Shown one piece after another: positions 46,364 to 54,883 of a stretch of 64,000 nt of DNA. Below the pieces are notes generated by a model. That model searched no databases, had not been told where the DNA came from, and saw only the letters and a program-made list of their open reading frames with translations. The position numbers were made by a program, and so were the translations under genes. This DNA comes from Planctomycetota bacterium (GTDB taxonomy: Bacteria > Planctomycetota > PLA2), in contig JAJFFH010000051.1 of the NCBI GenBank assembly GCA_021776735.1, positions 248,001 through 312,000 on the forward strand, given 5' to 3'. Positions within the stretch are counted from its first letter, which is position 1. The number at the start of each line of letters is the position of its first letter.

Positions 46364-47353
46364 ATGAAAGAAGTTGCGCTGGATCTGGGCACGTATGAGG
46401 CCTATCGGCTGCCCACGGGCTGCGGTGCCTGGCGTTACAAAAAGCCGCTTCCGCTGACCACCGACGGCCATCTTCGGATTTGTGCGGTCGGGGTGGGGGC
46501 GGCGTTTTCGCAGCGAATGCGCCAGAGCAACTTCATCGTGAGCAAGGGCGAGACGACGGTCTTTGTCGATCTGGGAACCCATGCCACCGCCAGGCTCGCC
46601 GAGTTCGGAGTGACCTGCCACAACATCCGGAACCTCATCGTGACCCACTCCCACGCGGATCACATCGGCGGCCTTGAGGAGCTGGCGCTGAAGCGGCGCT
46701 ACGAGGCTCCGGCGATCGAGGTTCCGCGCGCCGAGGGCGAGTCCGTCGAGGAGCACCTGGAGCGGATGGCCGAGGCGCGCCGGAGCGGCCGGTTCCGGCC
46801 GGTGCTCTACGTTCCGGATTTTTACGCGCGCGAGCTGTGGGAGTGGTCGTTGCGCGGTGGGCTGGCGTTTTCCGAGGAGGTCGAGCACAAGGGCCCCGAA
46901 GGCGGGATGAAGCTCGATCACTTCTTCCACATCGTGTCGCCGACCGACCGCGACGACGACGAGATCTGGTCTTGGCGCATCGATATCGGCGGTATCCGGT
47001 TCCTGACGTTCGTGACCCGCCACGTCCCCGACGCCGCGAGCCCGAACTCGCCGCGGATGTACTCGATCGGCATGGTGATCGACGAGCGCCTGTACATCTC
47101 CGGTGACACCCAGTTCGACCCGCGCCCGGTCGAGAAGTTCGGCCGCGGCTGCGAGGTTCTGTTCCATGACGCGCAGCACTTCCCCGGTGGGGTCCACGCC
47201 TACTACGGCAAGCTGAAGACGCTGCCGGACGAGATCCGCAAGAAGATGTGGCTCTACCACCTGAGCGACGGCATGCTGGACATCGACGTGCAGGCGGACG
47301 GCTTCGGCGGGTTCTTGAAGCCCTTGCCGACGGTGTACGACTTTACGCAGTAG
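46364..47353 (+). CDS. MBL-fold metallohydrolase (RNase Z-like zinc site)
   Basis: 329 residues from ATG 46364; GGAGGA lies 13 bases upstream, a rather wide gap, and a GTG at 46343 is an alternative. The zinc motif THSHADHIGG is at about residue 93, and later SGDTQFDP and FHDAQH fit the remaining ligands of the metallo-beta-lactamase fold. A long inserted segment (about residues 110-190) separates them. No export signal. The upstream gap 46131-46363 holds a small palindrome CTCGT-TTC-ACGAG near 46183 and a decayed motif at 46261. Substrate unknown. Confidence 0.8.
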   Translation: MKEVALDLGTYEAYRLPTGCGAWRYKKPLPLTTDGHLRICAVGVGAAFSQRMRQSNFIVSKGETTVFVDLGTHATARLAEFGVTCHNIRNLIVTHSHADHIGGLEELALKRRYEAPAIEVPRAEGESVEEHLERMAEARRSGRFRPVLYVPDFYARELWEWSLRGGLAFSEEVEHKGPEGGMKLDHFFHIVSPTDRDDDEIWSWRIDIGGIRFLTFVTRHVPDAASPNSPRMYSIGMVIDERLYISGDTQFDPRPVEKFGRGCEVLFHDAQHFPGGVHAYYGKLKTLPDEIRKKMWLYHLSDGMLDIDVQADGFGGFLKPLPTVYDFTQ

Positions 47354-47364
47354 CGAGGAAGCGT

Positions 47365-47378
47365 ACGGACGGCGATAC
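47365..47378 (+). repeat. Dispersed motif after the second MBL gene
   Basis: ACGGACGGCGATAC preceded by AGCGT; core intact. Lies 11 bases past the stop codon at 47353 and just before the hairpin cluster. Confidence 0.82.
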
Positions 47379-47384
47379 CGCCTG

Positions 47385-47413
47385 CGAAAATCGCCCCCAG
47401 GGGGCGATTTTCG
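47385..47413 (+). terminator. Perfect hairpin 1 between convergent genes
   Basis: Arms CGAAAATCGCCCC and GGGGCGATTTTCG with loop CAG. Thirteen perfect base pairs; the left arm starts with A-run, the right ends with T-run, so it can work in both directions. Confidence 0.65.
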
Positions 47414-47417
47414 TTAG

Positions 47418-47440
47418 CTGCGGGGCCTCCGGCCCCGCAG
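47418..47440 (+). terminator. Perfect hairpin 2 between convergent genes
   Basis: Arms CTGCGGGGCC and GGCCCCGCAG with loop TCC, four bases after hairpin 1. Confidence 0.55.
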
Positions 47441-47592
47441 GCGCCGCCGCCCGAATGACGGCGGCCCCAGGAAGCGCCAGGTGTGCTAACGGCTGCCCGG
47501 CAATCCAAAGGCCCATCCACACAACAGCCAGCGCCAAAAGCAACAGGACAACCCCGACAGCCGTCCAGAAAGCCGCGCCGGGGCCGTCCTCG

Positions 47593-47615
47593 GCGAACCG
47601 GCATAGCCGGTTCGC
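47593..47615 (-). terminator. Perfect hairpin 3 between convergent genes
   Basis: Arms GCGAACCGGC and GCCGGTTCGC with loop ATA. Confidence 0.5.
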
Positions 47616-47622
47616 GCCTTAA

Positions 47623-47647
47623 CAAGAATCCGCGCAGCGGATTCTTG
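47623..47647 (-). terminator. Perfect hairpin 4, just past the cyclase gene stop
   Basis: Arms CAAGAATCCGC and GCGGATTCTTG with loop GCA. It ends 32 bases before the stop codon of the minus-strand cyclase gene. The region 47354-47679 holds only these hairpins and one motif copy. Confidence 0.6.
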
Positions 47648-47679
47648 CAGCGTCCATTCGCACTCGCCCGCGCGTGCCG

Positions 47680-50607
47680 TCACTTCCGCGTGTGCGTCCA
47701 GGCGCGGTCCCAGTCGTCCCCGGGCGGGTCTTGCAGGAAGTGCTCGCAGCGCTCCACATACAGGCGGCACGGGGGATCGTCCTCCGCGCCGGCTTCGAAG
47801 TGCGCCTTGGCGGCTTCAAAACGCATTTCTCCATAGGCCTCGCGGCCCTGGAGAAAGCGCTGCTGTGACGCCGTGAAGGCGCCGCCATCACGGGTTTCGC
47901 CGACAACCTGGAAGATCTCGATCGGGTTGCGCTTGCCCTTCACACGGACGTGGTCGATGGAGCGCACGAGGAAGCTGTCATCGAGGGCGTCCCGGGTCTT
48001 GGGGCCGATCAGGATATCGACCCCGTACTGCTTGGTCAGGCCCTCGAGGCGCGACGACACGTTGACGCCGTCGCCGATGACGGTGAACTCCATGCGCTTT
48101 TCGGAACCCATGTTGCCCGAGATGACTTCGCCGGAGTTGACGCCGATGCCGATCGCGATTGCCGGATCGCCCCCGGCGACGCGCGCCGCGTTGAATTCGT
48201 GGAGCCGCTCGAGCATGCGCAGCGCCGTGCGGACAGCACGGACGGCGTCGTCGGGTTGGGCGTAGGGCACGCCGAAGACCGCGAGCATCGCGTCGCCCAT
48301 GAACTTGTCGAGTACCCCGTCGTGCTCGAACACCTCGTCGACCATTCGCGAGAAGTAGTCGTTGAGAAAGTCCATGGTCTGCTCGGCCGAGTACTTCTCG
48401 GCCAGGCTCGTGAACGCGCGAATGTCGGAGAAGAGCACGGTCGCGTCCTGGCGCACGCCGCCGAGTCCCTGTTTTTCGGGGTCCTGCAGCATGCGCTCGA
48501 CGACTTCCTTGGCCATGTAGCGCGTCAGCGTGCTCTTGACCCGCTTTTCGCGGGTGATGTCCTCAAGCACAACGACGGCACCCGTCGTCGTGCCTTCGCC
48601 GTCGTGCAACGGCACCGCGTTGACGTTGACCGAACTTGCCTCCTCGTCGCCCTCAAGGCAAAGGTCCACGTCGAAGTCCACCTGGGCCCGCTCTTCGGTC
48701 AGCGCGCGCCCGACGAGCGCCGTGACGCCCGCGCACCCGTCGCCCAAGAGCTCGCGCAGGTCGCGCCCGACGATTTGTGCGTCGGCGTCGCCCCCGCCCC
48801 CCTCTTGATCTGTGCCGTCCGTTTCGTTCCCGCTGTTGCTTTCCGGCCCGTCGATGTGAAGCAGGGCGAGGGCGGCGCGGTTGGCGGTGACGACCTTCCA
48901 GTCGGGGGTGAGCGAGATGATCGCATTCGAGATCGAGTGCTGGACGCTCTCGAGGTAGTTCTTCATCGCGACGGTGCGCGCGTAGAGCTGGGCGTTTTCG
49001 AGGGCGACCGCGATCTGCGAACCCATGGCCCGCAGGAGCTCCTCGTCCTCGCGCAGGAATGGGCCGTCGCTCTTGTTGATCGCTTGCACCACGCCAATGG
49101 GCTGCTCGGAGCGACCGATCACCGGAACGCACAGGACGCTTCGGGTGCGGTATCCGGTCTCCTTGTCGAAGCGCGGGTTGAAGCGGGGATCGCGGTGGGC
49201 GTCCGGAACGTTGACGATCTGGCCCGTAGTGGCGGTGTGGCCCGCGAGCCCGAGCCTCGCCGGGAAGCGAATCTCCTCGACCTCGGCGCCGCGCGCCTCC
49301 ATGGACCACAGCTCGTTGGTCTCCTCGTCGAGCAGGAACAGCGAGCCGCGGTCGCAGCCGAGGATTTCGGTGGTCTTGTTGATGATTTTGCCGATGAGCT
49401 TCGGAAGGTCGAGGGTCTGCGAGACGGCCGTCGCGACGTCGAGCATGATGGCCACCTTCTCGTGGGTGTCCATCAGGCGCTGGTACAGGTTAAAGTTTTC
49501 GACGGCGATGGCGGCCTGGTAGGCGAACGCGCGAAAGAGCGTCTCGTCCTCGGGCGTGAACAAGCCGGTCCGCTTGTTGATCACCTGGATGACGCCGATG
49601 ATCTCGCCCTGCATGTTCCGCACCGGGCCGCAGAGAACCGCGCGCGTGCGGTAGCCGGTCTTCTTGTCGACCTCGGGATTGAAGCGGGGATCGTCGTGCG
49701 CGTCCGGGATGTTGAGCATCTTGCCGGTCTGCGCCACCCAGCCCGCGATGCCGCTCCCGCGCGCCACGCGGATGGTCTGCCGCTTCGCGCCCTCCGCGAC
49801 CTTCGACCAAAGATCGCCCGACGTCTGATCGACGAGGAACAGCGTCGCGCGTTCGGCGGTCATCACGTCGCTCGCCGTGGCCACGACCCGCTCGATGAGA
49901 TCGTCGATCCCCGCCTGCATCGTCAGCGAGTCGCCGAGATCAAGCAGTGTCGAGAGCCCGTGCAGCGAGCGCTCGACAGACCGCCGCCGCGTGACGTCGG
50001 TCTGGTAGCGCAGGTCGGTTTCTCGCAGCCGGTGGGTCACGATGTTCAGGAAACGGACGGCGAGGCTCGGTGAGGCCTCGAGGCAGCGCGGGACGTTCGC
50101 GTACGCGATCTCGAGCAGTTCGGTCCGCGTGCCCGCTTCACACGACGCCGATCGGACGCCTTCGGAGAAGTACCCCATCTCGCCCACGGTCTCGCCGGGC
50201 ATGATCGTGGCCAGCGGGAAGCGCTCGCCGCTCGGATCCTCGCGAAACACCTCGACCTGGCCGGACGCGACGATATAAAAACTCTGGCCGCGGTCGTCCT
50301 GGCGCACGAACCGCTCGCCCTCGGCAACCGTGCGCTCCTGGACGTGGCGCGTGACAAGACGAATCTCCTCGTCGGGGATGCCGTTGAACAGCGAGCACAC
50401 GCGCAGCCGGTCGAATCGCTGCGCCTGGACCGCCTCGTCAAGCTGCTCCTCCGTGATGACGCCCTCGGCGACGAGTGCGCGGCCGATCTGCAGGACCTCG
50501 CCCACGTCATTCCGCCCGCCGGTGCTTTTCAGCACGCGATCGATCTGCTCCTGCGTACAGGGCAGGTACTCGCCGAGGGGTCGTTCGTTGCTCTCCGTGT
50601 TGTTCAT
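47680..50607 (-). CDS. Class III adenylate/guanylate cyclase with cNMP-binding, GAF and PAS domains
   Basis: 975 residues. In order: a 70-residue lead, a cyclic-nucleotide-binding domain (about 75-190, with GERFVRQDDRGQSFYIV and GETVGEMGYF), two GAF domains (about 215-375 and 390-550), a PAS-like part (about 560-690) and the cyclase domain (about 700-885). Metal aspartates are in VLFSDIRAFTSLAEK and FMGDAMLAVFG; GVNSGEVISGNMGS and VIGDGVNVSSRLE complete the site. A short TPR-like tail follows. It should make cAMP or cGMP in response to bound ligands and its own product. Decayed motif copies lie at 48814 and 50053. Confidence 0.9.
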   Translation of the reverse strand: MNNTESNERPLGEYLPCTQEQIDRVLKSTGGRNDVGEVLQIGRALVAEGVITEEQLDEAVQAQRFDRLRVCSLFNGIPDEEIRLVTRHVQERTVAEGERFVRQDDRGQSFYIVASGQVEVFREDPSGERFPLATIMPGETVGEMGYFSEGVRSASCEAGTRTELLEIAYANVPRCLEASPSLAVRFLNIVTHRLRETDLRYQTDVTRRRSVERSLHGLSTLLDLGDSLTMQAGIDDLIERVVATASDVMTAERATLFLVDQTSGDLWSKVAEGAKRQTIRVARGSGIAGWVAQTGKMLNIPDAHDDPRFNPEVDKKTGYRTRAVLCGPVRNMQGEIIGVIQVINKRTGLFTPEDETLFRAFAYQAAIAVENFNLYQRLMDTHEKVAIMLDVATAVSQTLDLPKLIGKIINKTTEILGCDRGSLFLLDEETNELWSMEARGAEVEEIRFPARLGLAGHTATTGQIVNVPDAHRDPRFNPRFDKETGYRTRSVLCVPVIGRSEQPIGVVQAINKSDGPFLREDEELLRAMGSQIAVALENAQLYARTVAMKNYLESVQHSISNAIISLTPDWKVVTANRAALALLHIDGPESNSGNETDGTDQEGGGGDADAQIVGRDLRELLGDGCAGVTALVGRALTEERAQVDFDVDLCLEGDEEASSVNVNAVPLHDGEGTTTGAVVVLEDITREKRVKSTLTRYMAKEVVERMLQDPEKQGLGGVRQDATVLFSDIRAFTSLAEKYSAEQTMDFLNDYFSRMVDEVFEHDGVLDKFMGDAMLAVFGVPYAQPDDAVRAVRTALRMLERLHEFNAARVAGGDPAIAIGIGVNSGEVISGNMGSEKRMEFTVIGDGVNVSSRLEGLTKQYGVDILIGPKTRDALDDSFLVRSIDHVRVKGKRNPIEIFQVVGETRDGGAFTASQQRFLQGREAYGEMRFEAAKAHFEAGAEDDPPCRLYVERCEHFLQDPPGDDWDRAWTHTRK
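50053..50063 (+). repeat. Decayed dispersed motif in the cyclase gene
   Basis: ACGGACGGCGA preceded by AA then GG instead of TGT. Opposes the gene strand. Confidence 0.5.
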
Positions 50608-50625
50608 GGGGTGTTCCGCGCCTCA

Positions 50626-50731
50626 GAGGCTGTGAATGAATCCCTTCTGGCTTCGGCCGGCTGCGGCTGCGCTATGTCGGCGCCCTCCTCGCTCGCCCTC
50701 GGGCCGTACGATGGGACTTATTCACAGCCTC
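50626..50731. repeat. About 100-bp dispersed repeat with inverted ends, copy B
   Basis: End repeats GAGGCTGTGAATGAATCCC (50626-50644) and GGGACTTATTCACAGCCTC (50713-50731) are complementary at 17 of 19 positions. The inside shares a 26-base block and further pieces with copy A at 28306-28402. No open frame of note. It lies between the divergent cyclase and ExbD-like genes and looks like a small non-autonomous element or a structured RNA. Confidence 0.75.
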
Positions 50732-50801
50732 TCAGTATAGGGAGCGGTGCGGGGAGGGTCGAGGGTGGAAAAAGTGGCGGGAAGCCGTCGGAGCTACGGC
50801 C

Positions 50802-50807
50802 TACGCT
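50802..50807 (+). promoter_or_regulatory. Leaderless-type -10 box of the ExbD-like gene
   Basis: TACGCT followed by GGGAAA and ATG 50814: six bases between box and start, no Shine-Dalgarno. Confidence 0.5.
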
Positions 50808-50813
50808 GGGAAA

Positions 50814-51830
50814 ATGCGAAACATCGCCGTCCGTTTGCTTTGCCTCATGTTGGTTTTCTCCGTGGCGACAGCCAAGGACGGCGATGTCTCCTTGCCGGTC
50901 CAGGTCTCCGGCAGGCACGAACCGGCGGCCGGCCGCGTGGAGCTTCGGGTCGACGCCGCGGGGCGGTTGCTCTTGCCCGGAAAGGTGAATGGGAAAGCCG
51001 GTTGGCTACCGGTTTCGTGGCGCGCGCTCCGCGCGTACCTGAAGGACTCGGTCGCGCGCTTTGATCGAACCGAGCGCCGGGCGGGACGGCACGGGCGGGA
51101 CGCCGATCGCTTGTCGCGCCTCGATGTGGTGGTTGCGGCCGATGCGGCGGCGGCTTGGCAGCATGTGCAGTGGGCGCTCGTCGCGGCGGCCGAGGCGGGC
51201 CTCGCGCGGATCTGGATCGCAGTGGAAAACAGGAAGGCCGAGGGGGCGGCGCTGATTGCGGTCAACAAGACAGGCTATTTGCGGTTGCGGCTGCCCCCGG
51301 CGGCTACCAAGTCCGACCCGACCAACGAGGTGTTGTTCCGCATCGGGCTGCGGGTGCAGGTCCAAGCACTTCACCAGGAGGGCGAGAAGAAGGGGCGCCC
51401 GAGCAAGATCAGATTTCGTTTCGCCGGTCGGGAATCCGGCGACGTGGCCGCGATCGAGAAATGGGTCGCGGACGCCAAGAAAGCGGCGACCGGGCAGCGG
51501 GGTGCGCGTCTGCGGGCGAGTCCGCACATCGATCCGATGGTGCCGTACCGCGTCGCCGTGCAGGCCATAGGGGCCCTGCGCGCGGCGGGTCTCGGCGAGT
51601 TCGGGTTCGTGGGCACCGCCGTACCGAAAGACATGACCGACGCCGAGCGCCTGCCGTACCCGAAAGACAACTTGCAGCGTGGCGCGACCTGGGGCCGGAT
51701 TCTCGCCGGCGCGGGCCTCGTGGCCGAGCGCATCAAGATCGAAGCCGCCGCGGACCCGGAACGCGACGCGAAACGCGACGCGGAGTCGGGCACCGGTACG
51801 AAGCCGGGTTCGGGGTCCGGGTCGGGATAG
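50814..51830 (+). CDS. Secreted protein with two ExbD-like modules
   Basis: 338 residues. A signal peptide (MRNIAVRLLCLMLVFSVATA) is itself built from a motif copy. Two stretches, LDVVVAADAAAAWQHVQWALVAAAEAGLARIWIAV (given in parts: residues about 103-137) and PYRVAVQAIGALRAAGLGEFGFVG (about 244-267), resemble the periplasmic part of ExbD/TolR, where a strand is followed by a helix and a strand. The same pair recurs in the protein at 58575. The tail is a run of Gly/Ser/Lys (GTGTKPGSGSGSG). Role unknown; it lacks the membrane helix of true ExbD. Confidence 0.55.
   Translation: MRNIAVRLLCLMLVFSVATAKDGDVSLPVQVSGRHEPAAGRVELRVDAAGRLLLPGKVNGKAGWLPVSWRALRAYLKDSVARFDRTERRAGRHGRDADRLSRLDVVVAADAAAAWQHVQWALVAAAEAGLARIWIAVENRKAEGAALIAVNKTGYLRLRLPPAATKSDPTNEVLFRIGLRVQVQALHQEGEKKGRPSKIRFRFAGRESGDVAAIEKWVADAKKAATGQRGARLRASPHIDPMVPYRVAVQAIGALRAAGLGEFGFVGTAVPKDMTDAERLPYPKDNLQRGATWGRILAGAGLVAERIKIEAAADPERDAKRDAESGTGTKPGSGSGSG
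50821..50834 (-). repeat. Dispersed motif in the ExbD-like signal peptide
   Basis: Perfect reverse-strand 14-mer preceded by AA and followed by TTGCTTTG, starting seven bases after the first base of the ATG. Reads NIAVRLL. Confidence 0.9.
50876..50889 (+). repeat. Partial dispersed motif after the ExbD-like signal peptide
   Basis: GGACGGCGATGTCT, right half of the extended motif, in inverted orientation to 50821. Reads KDGDVS, at the predicted mature start. Confidence 0.6.
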
Positions 51831-52001
51831 GGTTCCGTCTGCGTGCGATAGGCTCCGGAGGAGCGCAGGGCGGTTCGCTTGGAACCGGGATCGGCCTTCG
51901 TAGACAAACAAGACACCGGTTCGCCCCCGAAAAAAAGCGCCGCAGGCGATCTTTCCGGGCGATTCTTCTTCGCGGATCACAGGTCGCGGCATCCCTTACC
52001 C

Positions 52002-54722
52002 ATGTCGCCTCCGTTCGATTTCTCCTCCCTGCTCCGCCACTCCGGTTTTTTGCGAGGTCTTGCGCTGGCCCTCGTGGACGGCGACTCGCACCGCGCCGAC
52101 GATCTGGTCCAGGACACATGGGTCCGCGCATCGTCGGCCTCGGCCGCGGGCGTTCGACCGCGTCGGCCCCGCGCTTGGCTGGCCACGATCGCGCGCAACG
52201 CCTCCCGCATGCGATCCCGGTCCGGAGCACGCCGCCGCCGTCGCGAGGAGGCGAATGCGCGCGGCGAACAGGTCGCGTCCGCCGCGGACTCGGCGGCCCG
52301 TCTCGAGATCCAGCAGCGCGTCGTCGCGGCGGTGTGCGCGCTCGCGGAGCCGCACCGGACCACGGTGTTGCGCCGGTACTACGACGACCTCCCGGTCACG
52401 GAAATCGCGCGCCGCGATGGCGTCACGCCGCGAGCCATCCAAAAACGCCTGCAAGCCGCCCTGAGTCAGATGCGCGCGACGCTCGACAAAGCGTGCGGAG
52501 GCCGCCCGGCGTGGACGGTGCCGCTCGCGCCGCTGGCCCCGTTGGTCTCGCCGGCCGCACTCTGGCTCGGGGGCCGCGCGCTCGCCGCACTGCTCGTCGT
52601 GGGCACGCTGACCGTCGGCGGCATCGCCTGGGCGGCTCGCGCGGGCCCGGAGTCTCATCGAACCCAACCGACCGCCCGCGAGACAGCGACCCGGGCCGTC
52701 CCCGAGGCCACGCCGCACGTTCCCGCGTCGCCGTCCGTTTCCGCGGGTCCGGTTGTTCTCGTCCTCGCCTCGGACGGATTACCGGTCGCGTCCGCGCGCG
52801 TCGAGCACGACGGCGCCGTCGTCACGACCGGAACGAAGGGCCGCGCCGTGTTCGCTCGCTGGTCCGCGGACACCGTGACGGTTCGAGCGGAAGGGTACCT
52901 CACCGCGAGACAGCAAACGGACGGCGATGTTTCGATGGTTCGCGTGGTCTTGGAGCGCGGCCTGTCGCTGCCTGGACTCGTGTGCGACGCCCAGACCGGT
53001 GCGCCCCTGTCCGGCGTGCGCCTGCGGCTCGCCGACGACACGAACACGGGTCCGCTTGAAGCCGACCTGCTCACGGACGGCGCGGGACGATTTGTCACCG
53101 CCGTGCGCCGCGGCGTTCCGTTTCGGCTCAAGGTCCGGCCGCGCGGTTACTCGCCCCGCGTGGTGTTCGGCGTTCGCTTCGAGGCTGGGGAACCGCTGCG
53201 CATCGAGATGGGGAAGGGCGCGGTTCTCCGTGGCATCGTGCGCACGCCGGAGGGCCGGCCGGTCGCCGGGGCCCGCGTGCTCGTGGCGCGGCCGGCTGCG
53301 GACTGGGTGCGTGAATTCTCCCGGTTCGAACGGACCTTTTGGGACGGCGAGGTCGCTCCGGAACCGGTCCGTACCGATGAGCACGGAGTGTTCTTGTGGC
53401 ACGGCCTGGCGCGTGGCCCGTACGAAGTCGTGGCCCGCTCGGGATCTGCTCTCGGGGCACGCCGGTCGATCGATCTTGGCGATGCGGCCGCGACCGTGGC
53501 GCTCACGTTGGAGAGCCTACCGCTGCTGAGGTTGCGCGTCGTCGATGCGCAAGGCCGTTCGATCGCCGCCTGCCGGCTGCACATCGTGCGCGAGAACGTG
53601 GCGGGCGCGTTTCACGGGCGCACGGACGCAGCCGGCACGTTGAGTGCCGCCGTACCCGCGCCCGGCCGCTACCGAATCGGATTGCATCCTCACGCGCACG
53701 CTTCCGCCGTGCGTCACGTCGAAGTGGGTCCAAAGACCACGGATCACACCCTGGTACTGCCCGACGGTCTTGTCTTGCGCGGGCGCGTGGTGACGGCGGA
53801 CGGCGCCGCCGCGTCCGGTGTGTTCGTCCGCGGGGGCAGCCGCTCGTGCCGTACCGGCTCGGACGGTTCGTTCGCGCTCCTTGGCCTGGCCGACAAGCCG
53901 ATCGACGTTACGGTTGGCGGTGGGGTTGGACGGTTCCTGGAGGCACGCATTGCGAAGGCGCAGCCCGGCGGCCCGGCGGTGACCGTGACCGTCAATAAGA
54001 TGCCGGTCCTGCGCGGATCGTGCACTGGGCGGCGCTTGCGGGCCCATCTTGTGCGGCCCGGAGGCAGCGTGTGGGAGCGGTCCGTGGAGGTGGCCGCGGA
54101 CGGCTCGTTCGCGCTGGGCGTGCCCGCCGGGCTGATTCGTGTCGAGCTGCGGCTGCCCGGCCGCGCGCCGGTGATCGTGACCGACCTCGCCATGGCCGCG
54201 GGCGCGGTGCGCGAACTCGGCCACCTCGATCCGCCGCCCGGCGACGTCTTGTCCGGCTTGGTGCAAGACGAAACCGGTGCTCCGGTCGCCGGTGCGAAGG
54301 TCGGCCTGCTGGTGACGGAGGGGCGCCGGCTGCGCAGCGCCGGGACGGCGTTTTCGGGACCGGCCGGGCGGTTTTCGCTTTCGGGAGTGTCCGCCGGCCC
54401 GGGCCGACTGTTCGCCTCCGGCCGTTTCGGACAGTCCAGACTCGTGGACGTTGCGCGTGGACAGGGCCGAACCGGCGTCGTGCTGACGCTGCCGCGTGCG
54501 GGCCGGCTGGTCGCCTATCTGCCCGGCCTGGCTCCGGGCGATCCGGTCCGGGTGGTGCGCGTCGCGGACAGCAAGGAAACCACGCTCTCCGAGGGCGCAC
54601 CGGGCGCCTGGTCCGCCGACCTCCCGCCAGGCCGATACCGCCTGCGAGCAGGCTCCCAAGACATCGCCGTCGTGCAGCTACAGCCCGGAGAGTCCCTGGA
54701 GATAGCCCACCGGCTGCGGTGA
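52002..54722 (+). CDS. ECF-type sigma factor fused to a membrane helix and carboxypeptidase-regulatory-like domains (2)
   Basis: 906 residues from ATG 52002. Sigma region 2 reads HRADDLVQDTWVRASSA and region 4 reads LAEPHRTTVLRRYYDDLPV then TEIARRDGVTPRAIQKRL. A helix (LAALLVVGTLTVGGIAWAA, about 193-212) is followed by a linker and about seven beta units such as GIVRTPEGRPVAGARVLV and GLVQDETGAPVAGAKVGL. The plan equals that of the gene at 33811, but the sequences are diverged. A decayed motif (ASPSVSAG) and a full motif (QQTDGDVSM) lie in the first part outside the membrane. It probably links outside sensing to transcription. Confidence 0.8.
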   Translation: MSPPFDFSSLLRHSGFLRGLALALVDGDSHRADDLVQDTWVRASSASAAGVRPRRPRAWLATIARNASRMRSRSGARRRRREEANARGEQVASAADSAARLEIQQRVVAAVCALAEPHRTTVLRRYYDDLPVTEIARRDGVTPRAIQKRLQAALSQMRATLDKACGGRPAWTVPLAPLAPLVSPAALWLGGRALAALLVVGTLTVGGIAWAARAGPESHRTQPTARETATRAVPEATPHVPASPSVSAGPVVLVLASDGLPVASARVEHDGAVVTTGTKGRAVFARWSADTVTVRAEGYLTARQQTDGDVSMVRVVLERGLSLPGLVCDAQTGAPLSGVRLRLADDTNTGPLEADLLTDGAGRFVTAVRRGVPFRLKVRPRGYSPRVVFGVRFEAGEPLRIEMGKGAVLRGIVRTPEGRPVAGARVLVARPAADWVREFSRFERTFWDGEVAPEPVRTDEHGVFLWHGLARGPYEVVARSGSALGARRSIDLGDAAATVALTLESLPLLRLRVVDAQGRSIAACRLHIVRENVAGAFHGRTDAAGTLSAAVPAPGRYRIGLHPHAHASAVRHVEVGPKTTDHTLVLPDGLVLRGRVVTADGAAASGVFVRGGSRSCRTGSDGSFALLGLADKPIDVTVGGGVGRFLEARIAKAQPGGPAVTVTVNKMPVLRGSCTGRRLRAHLVRPGGSVWERSVEVAADGSFALGVPAGLIRVELRLPGRAPVIVTDLAMAAGAVRELGHLDPPPGDVLSGLVQDETGAPVAGAKVGLLVTEGRRLRSAGTAFSGPAGRFSLSGVSAGPGRLFASGRFGQSRLVDVARGQGRTGVVLTLPRAGRLVAYLPGLAPGDPVRVVRVADSKETTLSEGAPGAWSADLPPGRYRLRAGSQDIAVVQLQPGESLEIAHRLR
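52728..52738 (-). repeat. Decayed dispersed motif in sigma fusion 2
   Basis: TCGCCGTCCGT preceded by CG instead of ACA and followed by TT. Inverted relative to 52917. Confidence 0.5.
52917..52930 (+). repeat. Dispersed motif in sigma fusion 2
   Basis: Perfect 14-mer in the best flank context, CAGCAA before. Reads QTDGDVSM. Confidence 0.9.
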
Positions 54723-54760
54723 GGTCCGCCGGGCTACACTAGGAGCCGGCCCGGCCCGCT

Positions 54761-54785
54761 GAAAAGGCGCCTCAGGCGATTTTTC
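54761..54785 (+). terminator. Hairpin after sigma fusion 2
   Basis: Arms GAAAAGGCGCC and GGCGATTTTTC with loop TCA pair at 9 of 11 positions and end in a T-run. A direct repeat of CAGGCGATTTTT follows at 54791. Confidence 0.5.
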
Positions 54786-54883
54786 GGCTGCAGGCGATTT
54801 TTTCGGGGGTGGGGCAAATGGTATACCCACGCGGGTGGTGGCCCCATGCCGGTAGGGCGCGGAGGGCTGTCGCAGGAGTGCCC

